From contig CAMLEX010000101.1 in assembly GCA_946479055.1 (NCBI GenBank), positions 1-10,775 on the forward strand: a DNA stretch of 10,775 nt, given 5' to 3'. The translations under genes were made by a program, and so were the position numbers. Origin of the DNA: an uncultured Bacteroidota bacterium (GTDB lineage: Bacteria > Bacteroidota > Bacteroidia > Chitinophagales > Chitinophagaceae). Position 1 is the first letter of the stretch. Every line of letters begins with the position of its first letter. Of the stretch, positions 1-7,176 are shown one piece after another. The notes beneath the pieces were generated by a model that saw nothing but the letters and a program-made list of their open reading frames with translations, was not told the DNA's origin and did not search any database.

Positions 1-1623
1 AACAATGCAGTTATAAAAAACTAATTTACCACCCCAATCAAGATCATAGGTATCTCTTCCTCTTACATTCAGATCCTTTGGTTCTGGCATACCTTCATAC
101 CAGGGTTCTATCCGCATAAACACTTCACCAAACTGGCCGGAACCCCCACTTTGTTTTTTATGGCGGTAACTGGCATCTGCCATTTTACGGATCGTCTCCC
201 TGTATGCAATCTTTGGTTTTACAAACCTGACCTCCAGTTTGTGATTATGCTCTATCTTCCATTTAGCAACTGCCAAATGCATATCGCCCTGGCAATGAAT
301 TAAGGTTTGTTTCAACTCAGCAGAAACTTCAACCAACAATGTGGGATCCTCTTCACGAAGCTGGTGCATAGCTTGTGATAATTTCTCCTCCTCTCCTTTC
401 TTCAGTGTTTCAATAGCTACCGTCATATTGGGTGGAGGAAATTCAATAGCAGGCAATTCAATATTTTTTCCTTTTATATGCAATGTATTATTTACATGCG
501 TATTTCTTAATTTCAACGTAGCACCAATATCGCCGGCAACCAATTCATTCACATTAGTTCGTTTATTACCTTCAACTAAAAATAACTGGGTCAACTTTTC
601 CGTCACACCGGTAGATTCATTTTCCAGTTCCATGCTGCTTCTGACTGTGCCGGAATAAACTTTAAAAAATGAAAGCTCACCAACATGCGGTTCTGAAACT
701 GTTTTGTAAATAAAAATGCAAGCTGGACCGTTTGCGTCACAAGTTAATTTATCACCTTTTTTGGTTGTTTGCGCGGGCATTTCATTAGCACTTGGACATA
801 CATTATCAATGAAACCCATCAGGCGGCCACTTCCCATGTTTCGCTCAGCGGATAAACAGAATAAGGGGAAAATATCATGACTGATCATTGCTTTTTTCAT
901 GCCCATTTTCATCTCGTCTTCCTCCAGCTCACCTTTGTCAAAATATTTTTCCATCAGCGTTTCATCATTGCTGGCAATTGCTTCTATCAATTCTTTATGC
1001 AGTTCATCAGCTTTATTTTTTTCATCATCCGGGATTGGTAATTTTTCCGGTTTGCCACCTGTGTCTTTAAATTTATACATCGTCATGCGCAGTACATCAA
1101 TGATTTCATGAAAGCCGGATCCTGACTGGTGTGGGTACTGCACCACCACTACCTTACTCCCAAAATGAGATTTAGCTTCTCTTACTGTTTTGTCAAAGTC
1201 TGCACTGTCATCATCCAGTTTATTTACTGCAATGATCATCGGTGTCTTAAATTTCTCAGTGTATTCCCAGATGACCTCAGTGCCCACTTCTACTCCCATT
1301 ACAGCATTGAGTAACATAACACCGGTATCAGCAACACGTAGTGCGGAAATAACTTCTCCGACAAAATCATCATAACCGGGTGTATCGAGAATGTTGATCT
1401 TATAACCCCTCCATTTTGTATGCAGGAGCTTGCTAAAAATAGAATTACCACGTTCCTGTTCAAGTTCGTGGTAATCTCCGGTTGTGTTTCTGTCGGCTAT
1501 ATTGCCTCTGCGGGTAATAAGGCCTGCTTCGTAAAGCATGCACTCCGCTAAGCTCGTCTTCCCGGAGCCGGCATGGCCCAGCAAGACAATATTTTTTACA
1601 TGTGAGGTATCAAACTCTGGCAT
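1..1623 (-). CDS. Elongation factor G-like translational GTPase (EF-G paralogue), 3' end beyond window
   Basis: This is an uninterrupted reading frame of 541 codons from the ATG at 1623 down to the left edge, where it is still open. EF-G family proteins run to about 700 residues, so roughly the last quarter lies outside. The G domain is clear: P-loop GHAGSGKTS (residues 16-24), EQERGNSI around 55-62 (switch I), DTPGYDDF at 80-87 (switch II), NKLD at 134-137, and an SA motif in CLSAERN. Later parts match EF-G domains II, III and early IV, including QGDMHLAVAKW, VAYRETIRK and QSGGSGQFGEV. Canonical EF-G has DTPGH and ERGITI; here the catalytic-type His is Tyr and switch I is altered. This resembles the divergent EF-G2/FusA2 class (DTPGY type) and not the main translocase. 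I infer a ribosome-associated GTPase of unknown precise role and assign no symbol. The leader consists of a repeat array. Confidence 0.9.
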   Translation of the reverse strand, partial: MPEFDTSHVKNIVLLGHAGSGKTSLAECMLYEAGLITRRGNIADRNTTGDYHELEQERGNSIFSKLLHTKWRGYKINILDTPGYDDFVGEVISALRVADTGVMLLNAVMGVEVGTEVIWEYTEKFKTPMIIAVNKLDDDSADFDKTVREAKSHFGSKVVVVQYPHQSGSGFHEIIDVLRMTMYKFKDTGGKPEKLPIPDDEKNKADELHKELIEAIASNDETLMEKYFDKGELEEDEMKMGMKKAMISHDIFPLFCLSAERNMGSGRLMGFIDNVCPSANEMPAQTTKKGDKLTCDANGPACIFIYKTVSEPHVGELSFFKVYSGTVRSSMELENESTGVTEKLTQLFLVEGNKRTNVNELVAGDIGATLKLRNTHVNNTLHIKGKNIELPAIEFPPPNMTVAIETLKKGEEEKLSQAMHQLREEDPTLLVEVSAELKQTLIHCQGDMHLAVAKWKIEHNHKLEVRFVKPKIAYRETIRKMADASYRHKKQSGGSGQFGEVFMRIEPWYEGMPEPKDLNVRGRDTYDLDWGGKLVFYNCIV

Positions 1624-1656
1624 ATGGCAAAGTTTTAAAGATGAAAAATGTTAAAA

Positions 1657-1698
1657 AAGTTCAATAGTTCCATTGTTCAATATGTTCACAAGTTCAAT
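1657..1698 (+). repeat. Degenerate 8-bp tandem repeat array, left arm (GTTCAAT-type)
   Basis: Five GTTC-containing units begin (counting the G) at 1659, 1667, 1675, 1684 and 1692, a spacing of 8, 8, 9 and 8. The unit is close to AGTTCAAT. Weaker units (G at 1632, 1640, 1650) may carry the array nearly to the start codon of the EF-G-like gene at 1623. The array is opposed by a matching one at 1769-1807 on the other strand, so the RNA could fold into a long imperfect stem. Confidence 0.65.
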
Positions 1699-1768
1699 TT
1701 CAACCTGCAATCCAATTCTTTCATCATACTTTCTACCTGATCTTATAGAAACTAATGTTCATTCGAGA

Positions 1769-1807
1769 TCAACTTATGAACTATTAAACTTGCAAACTTT
1801 GGAACTT
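1769..1807 (-). repeat. Degenerate 8-bp tandem repeat array, right arm (inverted)
   Basis: Read on the minus strand, five AGTT units fall at exactly 8-nt spacing (G at 1805, 1797, 1789, 1781, 1773). The variants are AGTTCC, AGTTTG, AGTTTA, AGTTCA and AGTTGA. The array starts three bases after the stop codon of the small gene at 1810-2190. Aligned by eye with the left arm, about 29 of 40 positions agree. A further 6-bp inverted repeat, TGATCT (1738-1743) and AGATCA (1766-1771), lies inside the loop next to this arm. This is probably a decayed intergenic satellite or dispersed palindromic element. Confidence 0.65.
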
Positions 1808-1809
1808 TC

Positions 1810-2190
1810 TTATTGCGTTCGGCTAAGAAACTCATCAAATTCTTCACGCAGATCCTGTAAAGTGAGCTCAAGGCTTTGATACTGTTCTGATAATTTTTCA
1901 TGCTCAGCCAATGCTTCATCATTTAGCTTTCCTTTGTTTACATTCATTTCATAACTCATTTTTTGTTCATGCCCTTTGATAGCATGTTTGAGATCATGAA
2001 TGTTGATAAGCTGAATGTGAAACTGATTGTGAAGATGTTCTACGTCCTGGAGTTGATCTTTGGAGAGTGGGTGGCGGGCGGCGTCCTGGAGTTTTGTTTT
2101 GTTTTTAGAAAATTCGTCCCGATATTGACGAAGGGTTTCTCTCCAGGTGTTGCACTCTCCTGTGAGCTGTGAAGTTTCTACCTGAACCAT
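1810..2190 (-). CDS. Small helical (coiled-coil-like) hypothetical protein
   Basis: I do not recognise this protein. From the ATG at 2190 it is 126 residues, rich in Glu, Gln, Lys, Leu and His, with no signal peptide, membrane segment or cysteine cluster. The C-terminal half, from about EHEKLSEQYQSLELTL to the end, has the heptad-like hydrophobic spacing of a coiled coil. An alternative ATG at 2226 would add 12 residues (MSNIIIHLNLNP), but that stretch is AT-rich and looks non-coding, so I prefer 2190. It lies 186 bp upstream of the EF-G-like gene on the same strand, separated by the inverted repeat arrays, and is divergent from dnaG. No terminator other than those arrays is visible, so co-transcription with the EF-G-like gene is possible. 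The frame is intact and its codon use is like the neighbours, so it is probably a real gene of unknown function. Confidence 0.7.
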   Translation of the reverse strand: MVQVETSQLTGECNTWRETLRQYRDEFSKNKTKLQDAARHPLSKDQLQDVEHLHNQFHIQLINIHDLKHAIKGHEQKMSYEMNVNKGKLNDEALAEHEKLSEQYQSLELTLQDLREEFDEFLSRTQ

Positions 2191-2396
2191 GGGATTTAAA
2201 TTTAAGTGAATAATAATGTTACTCAATCTTTATCCCTGGGGTGTTGGATGGTACATGTAAATTAAAACTCTTTTTTGGGAAATGCCAGCACTTTTTTTGA
2301 ACATAAGCGTTTTCCCGACATTTTTTAAACATATCTTTTTTCAAGGCAGATACTAATATACCTTCTGTTCAAACTGCAAAACTCCTGCGTCCCGAT

Positions 2397-2404
2397 TATA
2401 TTTG
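2397..2404 (+). promoter_or_regulatory. Putative dnaG promoter, -7 box TATATTTG
   Basis: TATATTTG matches the Bacteroidota -7 consensus TAnnTTTG exactly. Only nine bases separate it from the preferred dnaG ATG at 2414, so the transcript would have a leader of only a few bases. The expected -33 TTG, about 19-21 bp upstream near 2375, is weak (CTGC). The rest of the 2191-2413 gap holds no other clear signal on either strand. Confidence 0.45.
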
Positions 2405-2413
2405 CAGTCCCGC

Positions 2414-4447
2414 ATGATCTCCCAAAATTCCATACAACAGATACTCAACCGAATCGATGTCCTTGATGTGGTCGGTGAGTTTGTAAAACTGAAAAAAAGA
2501 GGCGCCAGCTATCTTGGCCTCTGCCCTTTTCACAATGAAAAAACCCCTTCTTTCACGGTATCGCCCAGTAAGGAGATCTATAAATGTTTTGGATGTGGCA
2601 AAAGCGGTAATTCTATCAGCTTCATCATGGAACATGAGAAATATAGCTATGTAGATGCGCTGAAATGGTTAGCGAAAAAATATGATATTGAAATTGAAGA
2701 AACCTTTGCCACCGATGAACAACGTCAGCAACAACAGTCTGCCGAAAGCTTGTTTATCATCAACAATTATGCACAGCAGTTCTTTTCCAGGATGCTGTTC
2801 GAAACTGAAGAGGGCCAGGATATTGGTTTAAGCTATTTAAAAGAAAGAGGCTTCCGGGAAGATATTATCAAAAAATTTCAATTAGGCTATTCGCCCGAAC
2901 AACGGGATGCTTTTACTAAAGAAGCCATTACGAAACAATTCAATTCAGAACTTTTATTAAAAACCGGGTTGGTAGCTCTTCGCAATGAGCAATTGATGGA
3001 CAATTACCGGGGCCGTGTTATATTTCCCATTCATAATCATAGTGGTAAGGTATTAGGCTTTGGCGCCCGGATATTGAAAAGCAATGATAAAGCACCAAAA
3101 TACATTAATACCCCGGAAAATGAGATCTATGTAAAAAGCAAAATTCTGTATGGGTCATATCAGGCCCGGCAATCAATTGATAAAGCAGATGAATGTTTGT
3201 TGGTTGAAGGTTATACGGATGTTGTATCCCTTCACCAGGCTGGTATTGAAAACGTAGTTGCAAGTGGCGGAACTTCTCTTACACCAGATCAGCTTCGCCT
3301 TGTTAAAAAATATACCAATAATCTTACGATCGTTTATGATGGAGATGCAGCCGGTGTAAAAGCTGCTTTGCGTGGATTGGATCTTGCTTTGGAAGAAGGA
3401 TTGAATGTGAAACTGGTTTTGATACCAGATAAAGAAGATCCGGATAGTTATGTAAACAAAGTGGGTGCCGCAGCCTTTACGCAATTTGTCCAACGAAATA
3501 AGAAAGATTTCATCCTGTTTCAGTTAGAAGTAGCGCTGAAAGATGCCGGTAATGATTCAGTAAAAAAAGCGGAAGTGGTAACCCGCATGGCAGAAACGAT
3601 TGCAAGGATCAACAAAGCGGAAGATTTCACTAAACAACAGGACTACATAAAGCAATGTTCTGAAATTTTAAAAATTGACGAAGCGGGATTACATTCCCTT
3701 GTCAATAAATTTATCCGTGATCGAATCTCTACCCAGGAGAGAAAACTTCCATTTGAAGAAGCAAAAAAACATGAGGAGAATGCAAGACAGGCGGAGGAAA
3801 CCAATTATGATGACGCAACATTCAACCTGCTTTTCCAGGATGAATTGCAGGAAAGAGAACTGGCCAGGATACTGCTGGAATATGGTATAAAAAAATGGGA
3901 TGACTCAAAATTGGTTGCCGAACATGTTTTTGAAGAAATGGTTGATGAAAGTCTTATCGATAATAAAGATGTGATCGTACTCATTGCTACCTTCAAAGAA
4001 GTATTACAACAGCATACAGCGGAGCCCAATAAAAGTTATTTTATTTATCACCCGAATACAAAGTTGAGCACTTTCGCCGTCTCCCTCCTGAATTTTCCTT
4101 ATGAAGAAAGTGAACGCTGGCGATCTGAATTCAGCCAGGACAGCGGTTTTCAGAAACAATTATTCGAGCAGAGTTATGAAGACTTTATGCGGACAATTGC
4201 AAAGGATAACGAAAAACAGCTAATGGGCTTTTTAAAAATTGATGAAGACAAAACCAATGAAGAAGTAGAATCAGTCATCAATTATCTCAAACTACGAAAA
4301 GTAAAAAGGATGCTGCTGGAAAACCAGGTTGACCTTGAAAAAACACATACAGCTGAAGAATATGAAATGCTGCACCAGACACATACCCATTTAAAAGGAA
4401 TGGAGATTGAGTTGACTAAAAAACTGGGGACGGTAATTCTCAGGTAG
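2414..4447 (+). CDS. dnaG: DNA primase
   Basis: Synthesises the RNA primers for chromosomal DNA replication, working with the replicative helicase. From the ATG at 2414 it is 677 residues. An N-terminal CHC2 zinc ribbon is formed by C37, H40, C58 and C61 (CPFH and CFGC). The RNA polymerase core follows, with [10 protein letters not shown] and [12 protein letters not shown]. The Toprim domain has EGYTDV (E265), YDGDAAG (D309, D311) and DPDSYV (D342, D344), the acidic metal-binding set expected of the family. The last 240 or so residues are helical and poorly conserved, as expected of the helicase-binding region. A TTG at 2402 would add four residues, but it lies inside the -7 box and family members typically begin MISQ, so ATG 2414 is preferred. 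It is the only plus-strand gene and its stop overlaps the 3' end of the convergent Uma2 gene by 8 bp. Confidence 0.97.
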   Translation: MISQNSIQQILNRIDVLDVVGEFVKLKKRGASYLGLCPFHNEKTPSFTVSPSKEIYKCFGCGKSGNSISFIMEHEKYSYVDALKWLAKKYDIEIEETFATDEQRQQQQSAESLFIINNYAQQFFSRMLFETEEGQDIGLSYLKERGFREDIIKKFQLGYSPEQRDAFTKEAITKQFNSELLLKTGLVALRNEQLMDNYRGRVIFPIHNHSGKVLGFGARILKSNDKAPKYINTPENEIYVKSKILYGSYQARQSIDKADECLLVEGYTDVVSLHQAGIENVVASGGTSLTPDQLRLVKKYTNNLTIVYDGDAAGVKAALRGLDLALEEGLNVKLVLIPDKEDPDSYVNKVGAAAFTQFVQRNKKDFILFQLEVALKDAGNDSVKKAEVVTRMAETIARINKAEDFTKQQDYIKQCSEILKIDEAGLHSLVNKFIRDRISTQERKLPFEEAKKHEENARQAEETNYDDATFNLLFQDELQERELARILLEYGIKKWDDSKLVAEHVFEEMVDESLIDNKDVIVLIATFKEVLQQHTAEPNKSYFIYHPNTKLSTFAVSLLNFPYEESERWRSEFSQDSGFQKQLFEQSYEDFMRTIAKDNEKQLMGFLKIDEDKTNEEVESVINYLKLRKVKRMLLENQVDLEKTHTAEEYEMLHQTHTHLKGMEIELTKKLGTVILR

Positions 4448-5042
4448 TTTCCAATTTCGTCCCTTCGTATATTTCTATAACCGGAATGGAAACTCCGATC
4501 CATTTTACCGAAAGAGAATCATCGATCTTTCTATACTCTTCCAACTCCCAGTGACCGCCATCGTTAATGCGAAAAACTTCTATACTTACAGTTTCAGAAT
4601 CAACAAGTATATATTCTTTGAGCGTGGCTATATCCCTGTATAATTTGAACTTTCCGCCACGGTCATAATCCTTTGTACCCGGAGAAAGAACTTCAATAAT
4701 AACAGAGGGGTTGAGAACGTTCCAATCATCATTATTCAGTGTAATAATTTCACCGCAGACTATAGAAATATCAGGATAGGTAAATAAAGAACTTTGCGGA
4801 ATATGAATCCGTTGATCACTATTGAACGGTTTACAGGATTTGCCTTTTAGCTTCAGTCCAAGCGATATTGCAAGGTTCATTGCAATAATATTATGGGGGA
4901 CCTTCGCACCTGACATTGCAAAAATTTCGCCCTGGTAATATTCATGCTTCTCTTCAGAAGCCTGTTCCATTTGAAGATATTCCTCAACGGTAAATTTGCT
5001 TTTTCCGTTGGCAACCACCGCTTCTCTCAGTTCATTTTCCAT
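4440..5042 (-). CDS. Uma2 family (DUF820) PD-(D/E)XK nuclease-fold protein
   Basis: The protein is 200 residues. Its order of motifs matches the Uma2/DUF820 family: [10 protein letters not shown] (17-26), [11 protein letters not shown] (35-45), YPDISIVCG (89-97), [10 protein letters not shown] (114-123), then D127 and K131 in the [12 protein letters not shown] segment. The likely metal-site acids of the restriction-endonuclease-like fold are E39, D91 and E117, with a Lys placed later than in the textbook E-x-K. All candidate active-site residues are therefore present. The family is usually annotated as a putative endonuclease, but its cellular role is not established. It starts 8 bp after the CYTH gene stop, so the two form a probable operon. 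At the other end it overlaps dnaG tail to tail. I see no signal peptide or DNA-binding extension. Confidence 0.88.
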   Translation of the reverse strand: MENELREAVVANGKSKFTVEEYLQMEQASEEKHEYYQGEIFAMSGAKVPHNIIAMNLAISLGLKLKGKSCKPFNSDQRIHIPQSSLFTYPDISIVCGEIITLNNDDWNVLNPSVIIEVLSPGTKDYDRGGKFKLYRDIATLKEYILVDSETVSIEVFRINDGGHWELEEYRKIDDSLSVKWIGVSIPVIEIYEGTKLETT

Positions 5043-5050
5043 AATTAAAT

Positions 5051-5581
5051 TTACATTTTTATTCCGCCCTTTTCCAACAGTATATCACTGTACGATACTT
5101 CAACTAATTCTTCCGGCTTAATCCCAAATTCCCACATATAAAAATCACATTGCTCTTTTAATTGCTTCTGTGTAAGATCATCCAATATATTTCCAGCTTC
5201 TATTTCTACAAAAGAACCCAAGCCCGGTACTTCATCAATATGAAATTTTACATTGCTGATATAATAGATCTCCCTTTTCTTTTTTACTACTACTTTCACT
5301 CCGATTGATTTTGTCAATACCTCTTTCATGGCTTTTGCATTTTCTACTTTCACTAAATGAAAATGAGAGTTTTTAGGACCAGCCTGGTTTGTTCTTTCGT
5401 AAAATATCAGGTTGTTCTCAATATTACCTTCCCGCAATTTTAATCTTCCATTTCTTACATTGAAATAAGTATCCGCTTGTTCATCAACTCCTTTGAATTC
5501 CGCATTATTTGCCAGAAGATAATTTCGTATACCAGACGGGTTATCGCATTTTGCTTTTATTTCTACATTCAGAAAAGCCAT
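5051..5581 (-). CDS. CYTH domain protein (class IV adenylate cyclase / thiamine triphosphatase-like)
   Basis: The 176-residue protein is a single CYTH triphosphate-tunnel domain. Visible family signatures are VEIKAK at 6-11 (the ExExK strand), GRLKLRE (45-51), [14 protein letters not shown] (59-72), KKKREIY (100-106), [16 protein letters not shown] (113-128) and SYSDILL near the C-terminus. The classical first Glu of ExExK is Asn here (N5-x-E7-x-K9); the other charged residues lining the tunnel are present. CYTH enzymes bind triphosphates and metal ions, and members range from adenylate cyclases to tri- and polyphosphatases. The substrate cannot be told from sequence. ATG 5581 is the only workable start because the ExExK strand begins at residue 5. 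This start codon touches the U-tract of the upstream terminator. The Uma2 gene follows after 8 bp. Confidence 0.88.
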   Translation of the reverse strand: MAFLNVEIKAKCDNPSGIRNYLLANNAEFKGVDEQADTYFNVRNGRLKLREGNIENNLIFYERTNQAGPKNSHFHLVKVENAKAMKEVLTKSIGVKVVVKKKREIYYISNVKFHIDEVPGLGSFVEIEAGNILDDLTQKQLKEQCDFYMWEFGIKPEELVEVSYSDILLEKGGIKM

Positions 5582-5613
5582 AAAAAAAGGTTTGTTGCTT
5601 ATGCAACAAACCT
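5582..5613 (-). terminator. Intrinsic terminator of the 5638-6099 gene
   Basis: AGGTTTGTTGC (5603-5613 read on minus) and GCAACAAACCT (5588-5598) form a perfect 11-bp stem with a 4-nt loop, followed on the minus strand by seven T residues (5588-5582). It sits 24 bp after the stop of the 153-residue protein gene. The T-run ends exactly at the start codon of the CYTH gene. Confidence 0.85.
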
Positions 5614-5614
5614 A
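5607..5614 (-). promoter_or_regulatory. Possible CYTH-Uma2 promoter, -7 box TAGGTTTG inside the terminator stem
   Basis: On the minus strand TAGGTTTG matches TAnnTTTG exactly and overlaps the first arm of the terminator hairpin. Initiation about 7 bp downstream would fall near the hairpin loop, leaving a leader of about 20 nt that carries only the second arm. The -33 element is not convincing. The match could be fortuitous, since it is fixed by the stem sequence. Confidence 0.33.
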
Positions 5615-5637
5615 AATAAGTTTTAAATAATAAAGAA

Positions 5638-6099
5638 TTATTCCGCCAGGGCAGCTGTGGTCCTTGAGGTCCTTTTCCTGGAAACTACCACCACGTTCTC
5701 TTCCTCCTTTGTTTCCTCACCTCTTACAAACCGCATAGCGCTCCATACATGGTCCAGTTCTACCCGCTCGATACTTTCATATCCTTCGCAGGTGAGCCGG
5801 TTCCAACTGCAATCACGGTTAAGGTCAGTAACGATCTTGGAAGTGATTTTGGGATAAGCGACCCAGAATTTGCTCTCCTCTTTTAAAGAGGGCATGACGT
5901 CCTTTAATATCCCATTTAACTGGTTCTCATTTACGGCAAAAACCAGGGCAAAATCAATTTTCCTGTTTTTCAGGAGTGGAGTCATGTTTTTCGCGAAGGA
6001 TAATTTACTGAACTGCTTTTCGATGGAAGAAGGCAAACCCTGAATTAGAAGATTCTTTTCGTCTGCCAGTTGTAACTTTTCAAATACTGTTTGTGACAT
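5638..6099 (-). CDS. Conserved hypothetical protein, DUF3052-like
   Basis: The protein has 153 residues and no signal peptide or membrane segment. Residues about 14-125 form an alpha/beta domain with LLIQGLPSSIEKQF, IDFALVFAVNE, FWVAYPKITSK, VTDLNRDCSW and VWSAMRFVRG. The pattern of a WxxYPK strand, a (S/T)DL-(T/N)RD turn and a final WSAxRF strand resembles the DUF3052 family as I remember it, which has no established biochemical role. No catalytic motif is apparent. The last 25 or so residues are a charged tail, first acidic (EETKEEE), then VVVV, then basic (SRKRTSR), probably disordered. It is a single-gene unit with a candidate promoter at 6180-6187, a leader hairpin at 6128-6157 and a strong terminator at 5582-5613. 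Confidence is high that it is a gene and only moderate for the family. Confidence 0.75.
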   Translation of the reverse strand: MSQTVFEKLQLADEKNLLIQGLPSSIEKQFSKLSFAKNMTPLLKNRKIDFALVFAVNENQLNGILKDVMPSLKEESKFWVAYPKITSKIVTDLNRDCSWNRLTCEGYESIERVELDHVWSAMRFVRGEETKEEENVVVVSRKRTSRTTAALAE

Positions 6100-6127
6100 A
6101 CTTTCAAGTTATTTTAAAGAGTTTCAA

Positions 6128-6157
6128 ACAATTACACCGGTTCGGGGTGTCCATTGT
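6128..6157 (-). promoter_or_regulatory. Stem-loop in the leader of the 5638-6099 gene
   Basis: In the minus-strand RNA, ACAAT (6157-6153) pairs with ATTGT (6132-6128) and ACACC (6150-6146) pairs with GGTGT (6138-6134). They are separated by a small 2x1 internal loop and closed by a 7-nt loop. It lies between the candidate transcription start near 6176 and the ATG at 6099. No T-run follows it, so it is not a terminator. It matches no riboswitch class that I recognise. Confidence 0.4.
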
Positions 6158-6179
6158 CAGTGTTTTCATTAACGGGATG

Positions 6180-6187
6180 CAAAGATA
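6180..6187 (-). promoter_or_regulatory. Putative promoter of the 5638-6099 gene, -7 box TATCTTTG
   Basis: The minus strand reads TATCTTTG, an exact TAnnTTTG match, 80 bp before the ATG at 6099. About 18 bp further upstream is GTTTAG (near 6204-6209), a one-mismatch version of the -33 TTTG element. The predicted leader is about 75 nt and contains the 6128-6157 stem-loop. Confidence 0.5.
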
Positions 6188-6222
6188 GGTGAAAATGCCG
6201 GGACTAAACGGATATAGCAAAT

Positions 6223-6256
6223 AAAAATCCCGTCCAGTCTGCTTTTGAACGAGATT
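6223..6256 (-). terminator. Intrinsic terminator of the M48 metallopeptidase gene
   Basis: On the minus strand AATCTCGT (6256-6249) pairs with ACGGGATT (6233-6226), giving 8 bp including one G-U pair and a 15-nt loop. The run TTTTT, overlapping the stem end, is followed by ATTTG. It begins 18 bp after the stop codon of the M48 gene and separates it from the next gene's promoter. Confidence 0.6.
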
Positions 6257-6274
6257 ATTGATATAAATCTACTT

Positions 6275-7087
6275 TTACTTACCTACCGGCTTGTAATAGC
6301 TAAGCGCTTCGGGCATGTATTTTTTCAATTGTTCAATCCTTGTGCCTTCGCTGGGGTGAGAACTTAAAAATTCCGGCGGTTTTTGACCATTTGAAGCTTT
6401 TTCCATTCTTTCCCATAGTCTTATAGCTTCCTCTGGATTATATCCCGCCATAGCGGTCCAGATAAGGCCATAACGGTCAGCTTCCAGCTCATGCTTACGT
6501 GAAAACGGTAGTAATACGCCAACCTGGCTACCGACTCCATACGCGTTCATAAAAAGGTTTTGAGTGGCAGCTGGCTTATTTGCGACAGCAACCTGCAAAG
6601 CAACTCCACCTAATTGCTGAATAAGCCCCTGGCTCATTCTTTCATTGCCATGATAAAAAATGGCATGAGTAACTTCATGACCCATTACTGCAGCTAAAGC
6701 GGCTTCATTCTGTGTGATAGGTAACAAACCAGTGTAAACCACAATCTTTCCACCTGGCATACACCAGGCATTCGCTTCTTTACTGTCAACCAGTTTGTAT
6801 TCCCATTGGTAACCCTCCAATTCTTTGGAAAGACCTTTTTGTGCATAATAGCTTTGAACAGCTTTTGTAATACGCTGGCCTACCCTTGTTACCATTTCTG
6901 CCTCCCTGTTGGCGCTTGGACTAACTACCTTATTACTGGCAAGAAATTGTTGGTATTGAGACACTGCCATGGCCTGTAATTCTGACTCAGGAAGTAATTT
7001 GGCCTGGCTTCTTCCTGTTATTGAATTCTTTGAACAGGCAATTAGAAAGCTCGTTGCTAAACAGAGAGAAATTATTTTACGAATCAT
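6275..7087 (-). CDS. M48 family zinc metallopeptidase, predicted lipoprotein
   Basis: From the ATG at 7087 the protein is 270 residues. It begins with a lipoprotein signal, MIRKIISLCLATSFLIAC, whose lipobox LIAC puts the lipidated Cys at residue 18, so the mature enzyme is membrane-anchored facing the periplasm. The zinc site is HEVTH (H137, E138, H141), and the third ligand is probably E200 in the E-x-x-A-D motif of HELEADRYG. Typical M48C features surround it: NAWCMPGGKIVVYTGLL before the helix and SSHPSEGTRIEQL near the C-terminus. Family members such as BepA-type and Oma1-type peptidases act in envelope quality control; the substrate here is unknown. An ATG at 7114 would add nine residues before the signal and is less likely. 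It lies 89 bp after plsY with no visible terminator between, so read-through from plsY is possible. Confidence 0.93.
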   Translation of the reverse strand: MIRKIISLCLATSFLIACSKNSITGRSQAKLLPESELQAMAVSQYQQFLASNKVVSPSANREAEMVTRVGQRITKAVQSYYAQKGLSKELEGYQWEYKLVDSKEANAWCMPGGKIVVYTGLLPITQNEAALAAVMGHEVTHAIFYHGNERMSQGLIQQLGGVALQVAVANKPAATQNLFMNAYGVGSQVGVLLPFSRKHELEADRYGLIWTAMAGYNPEEAIRLWERMEKASNGQKPPEFLSSHPSEGTRIEQLKKYMPEALSYYKPVGK

Positions 7088-7176
7088 AGTAAAGTATTTT
7101 AAATAAAAATTCAATCATTGTACCAAAATACAAGGTTTAGAATAACTCTTCCGGATGTTAAGACTTTTTTTACAGG

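Noticed and set aside
341..658. A plus-strand open frame of 105 residues at the left side, with others to 1375
   Set aside because: All are antisense to the EF-G-like gene, which carries clear GTPase motifs through this region.
1657..1807. CRISPR array or mobile-element ends
   Set aside because: The repeats are 8 bp with no unique spacers, there are no cas or transposase genes, and no target-site duplication is visible.
2191..2226. ATG at 2226 as the start of the small helical protein
   Set aside because: The extra 12 residues are coded by AT-rich DNA of intergenic character; the ATG at 2190 gives a more uniform protein. Not fully excluded.
2273..2330. GGGAAA and TTTTCCC inverted pair in the dnaG upstream gap
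   Set aside because: The arms are only six bases with a loop of over 30 bases in T-rich sequence, so it is likely chance.
2402..2413. TTG at 2402 as the dnaG start
   Set aside because: It lies inside the -7 box, and the family usually starts with MISQ, which the ATG at 2414 supplies.
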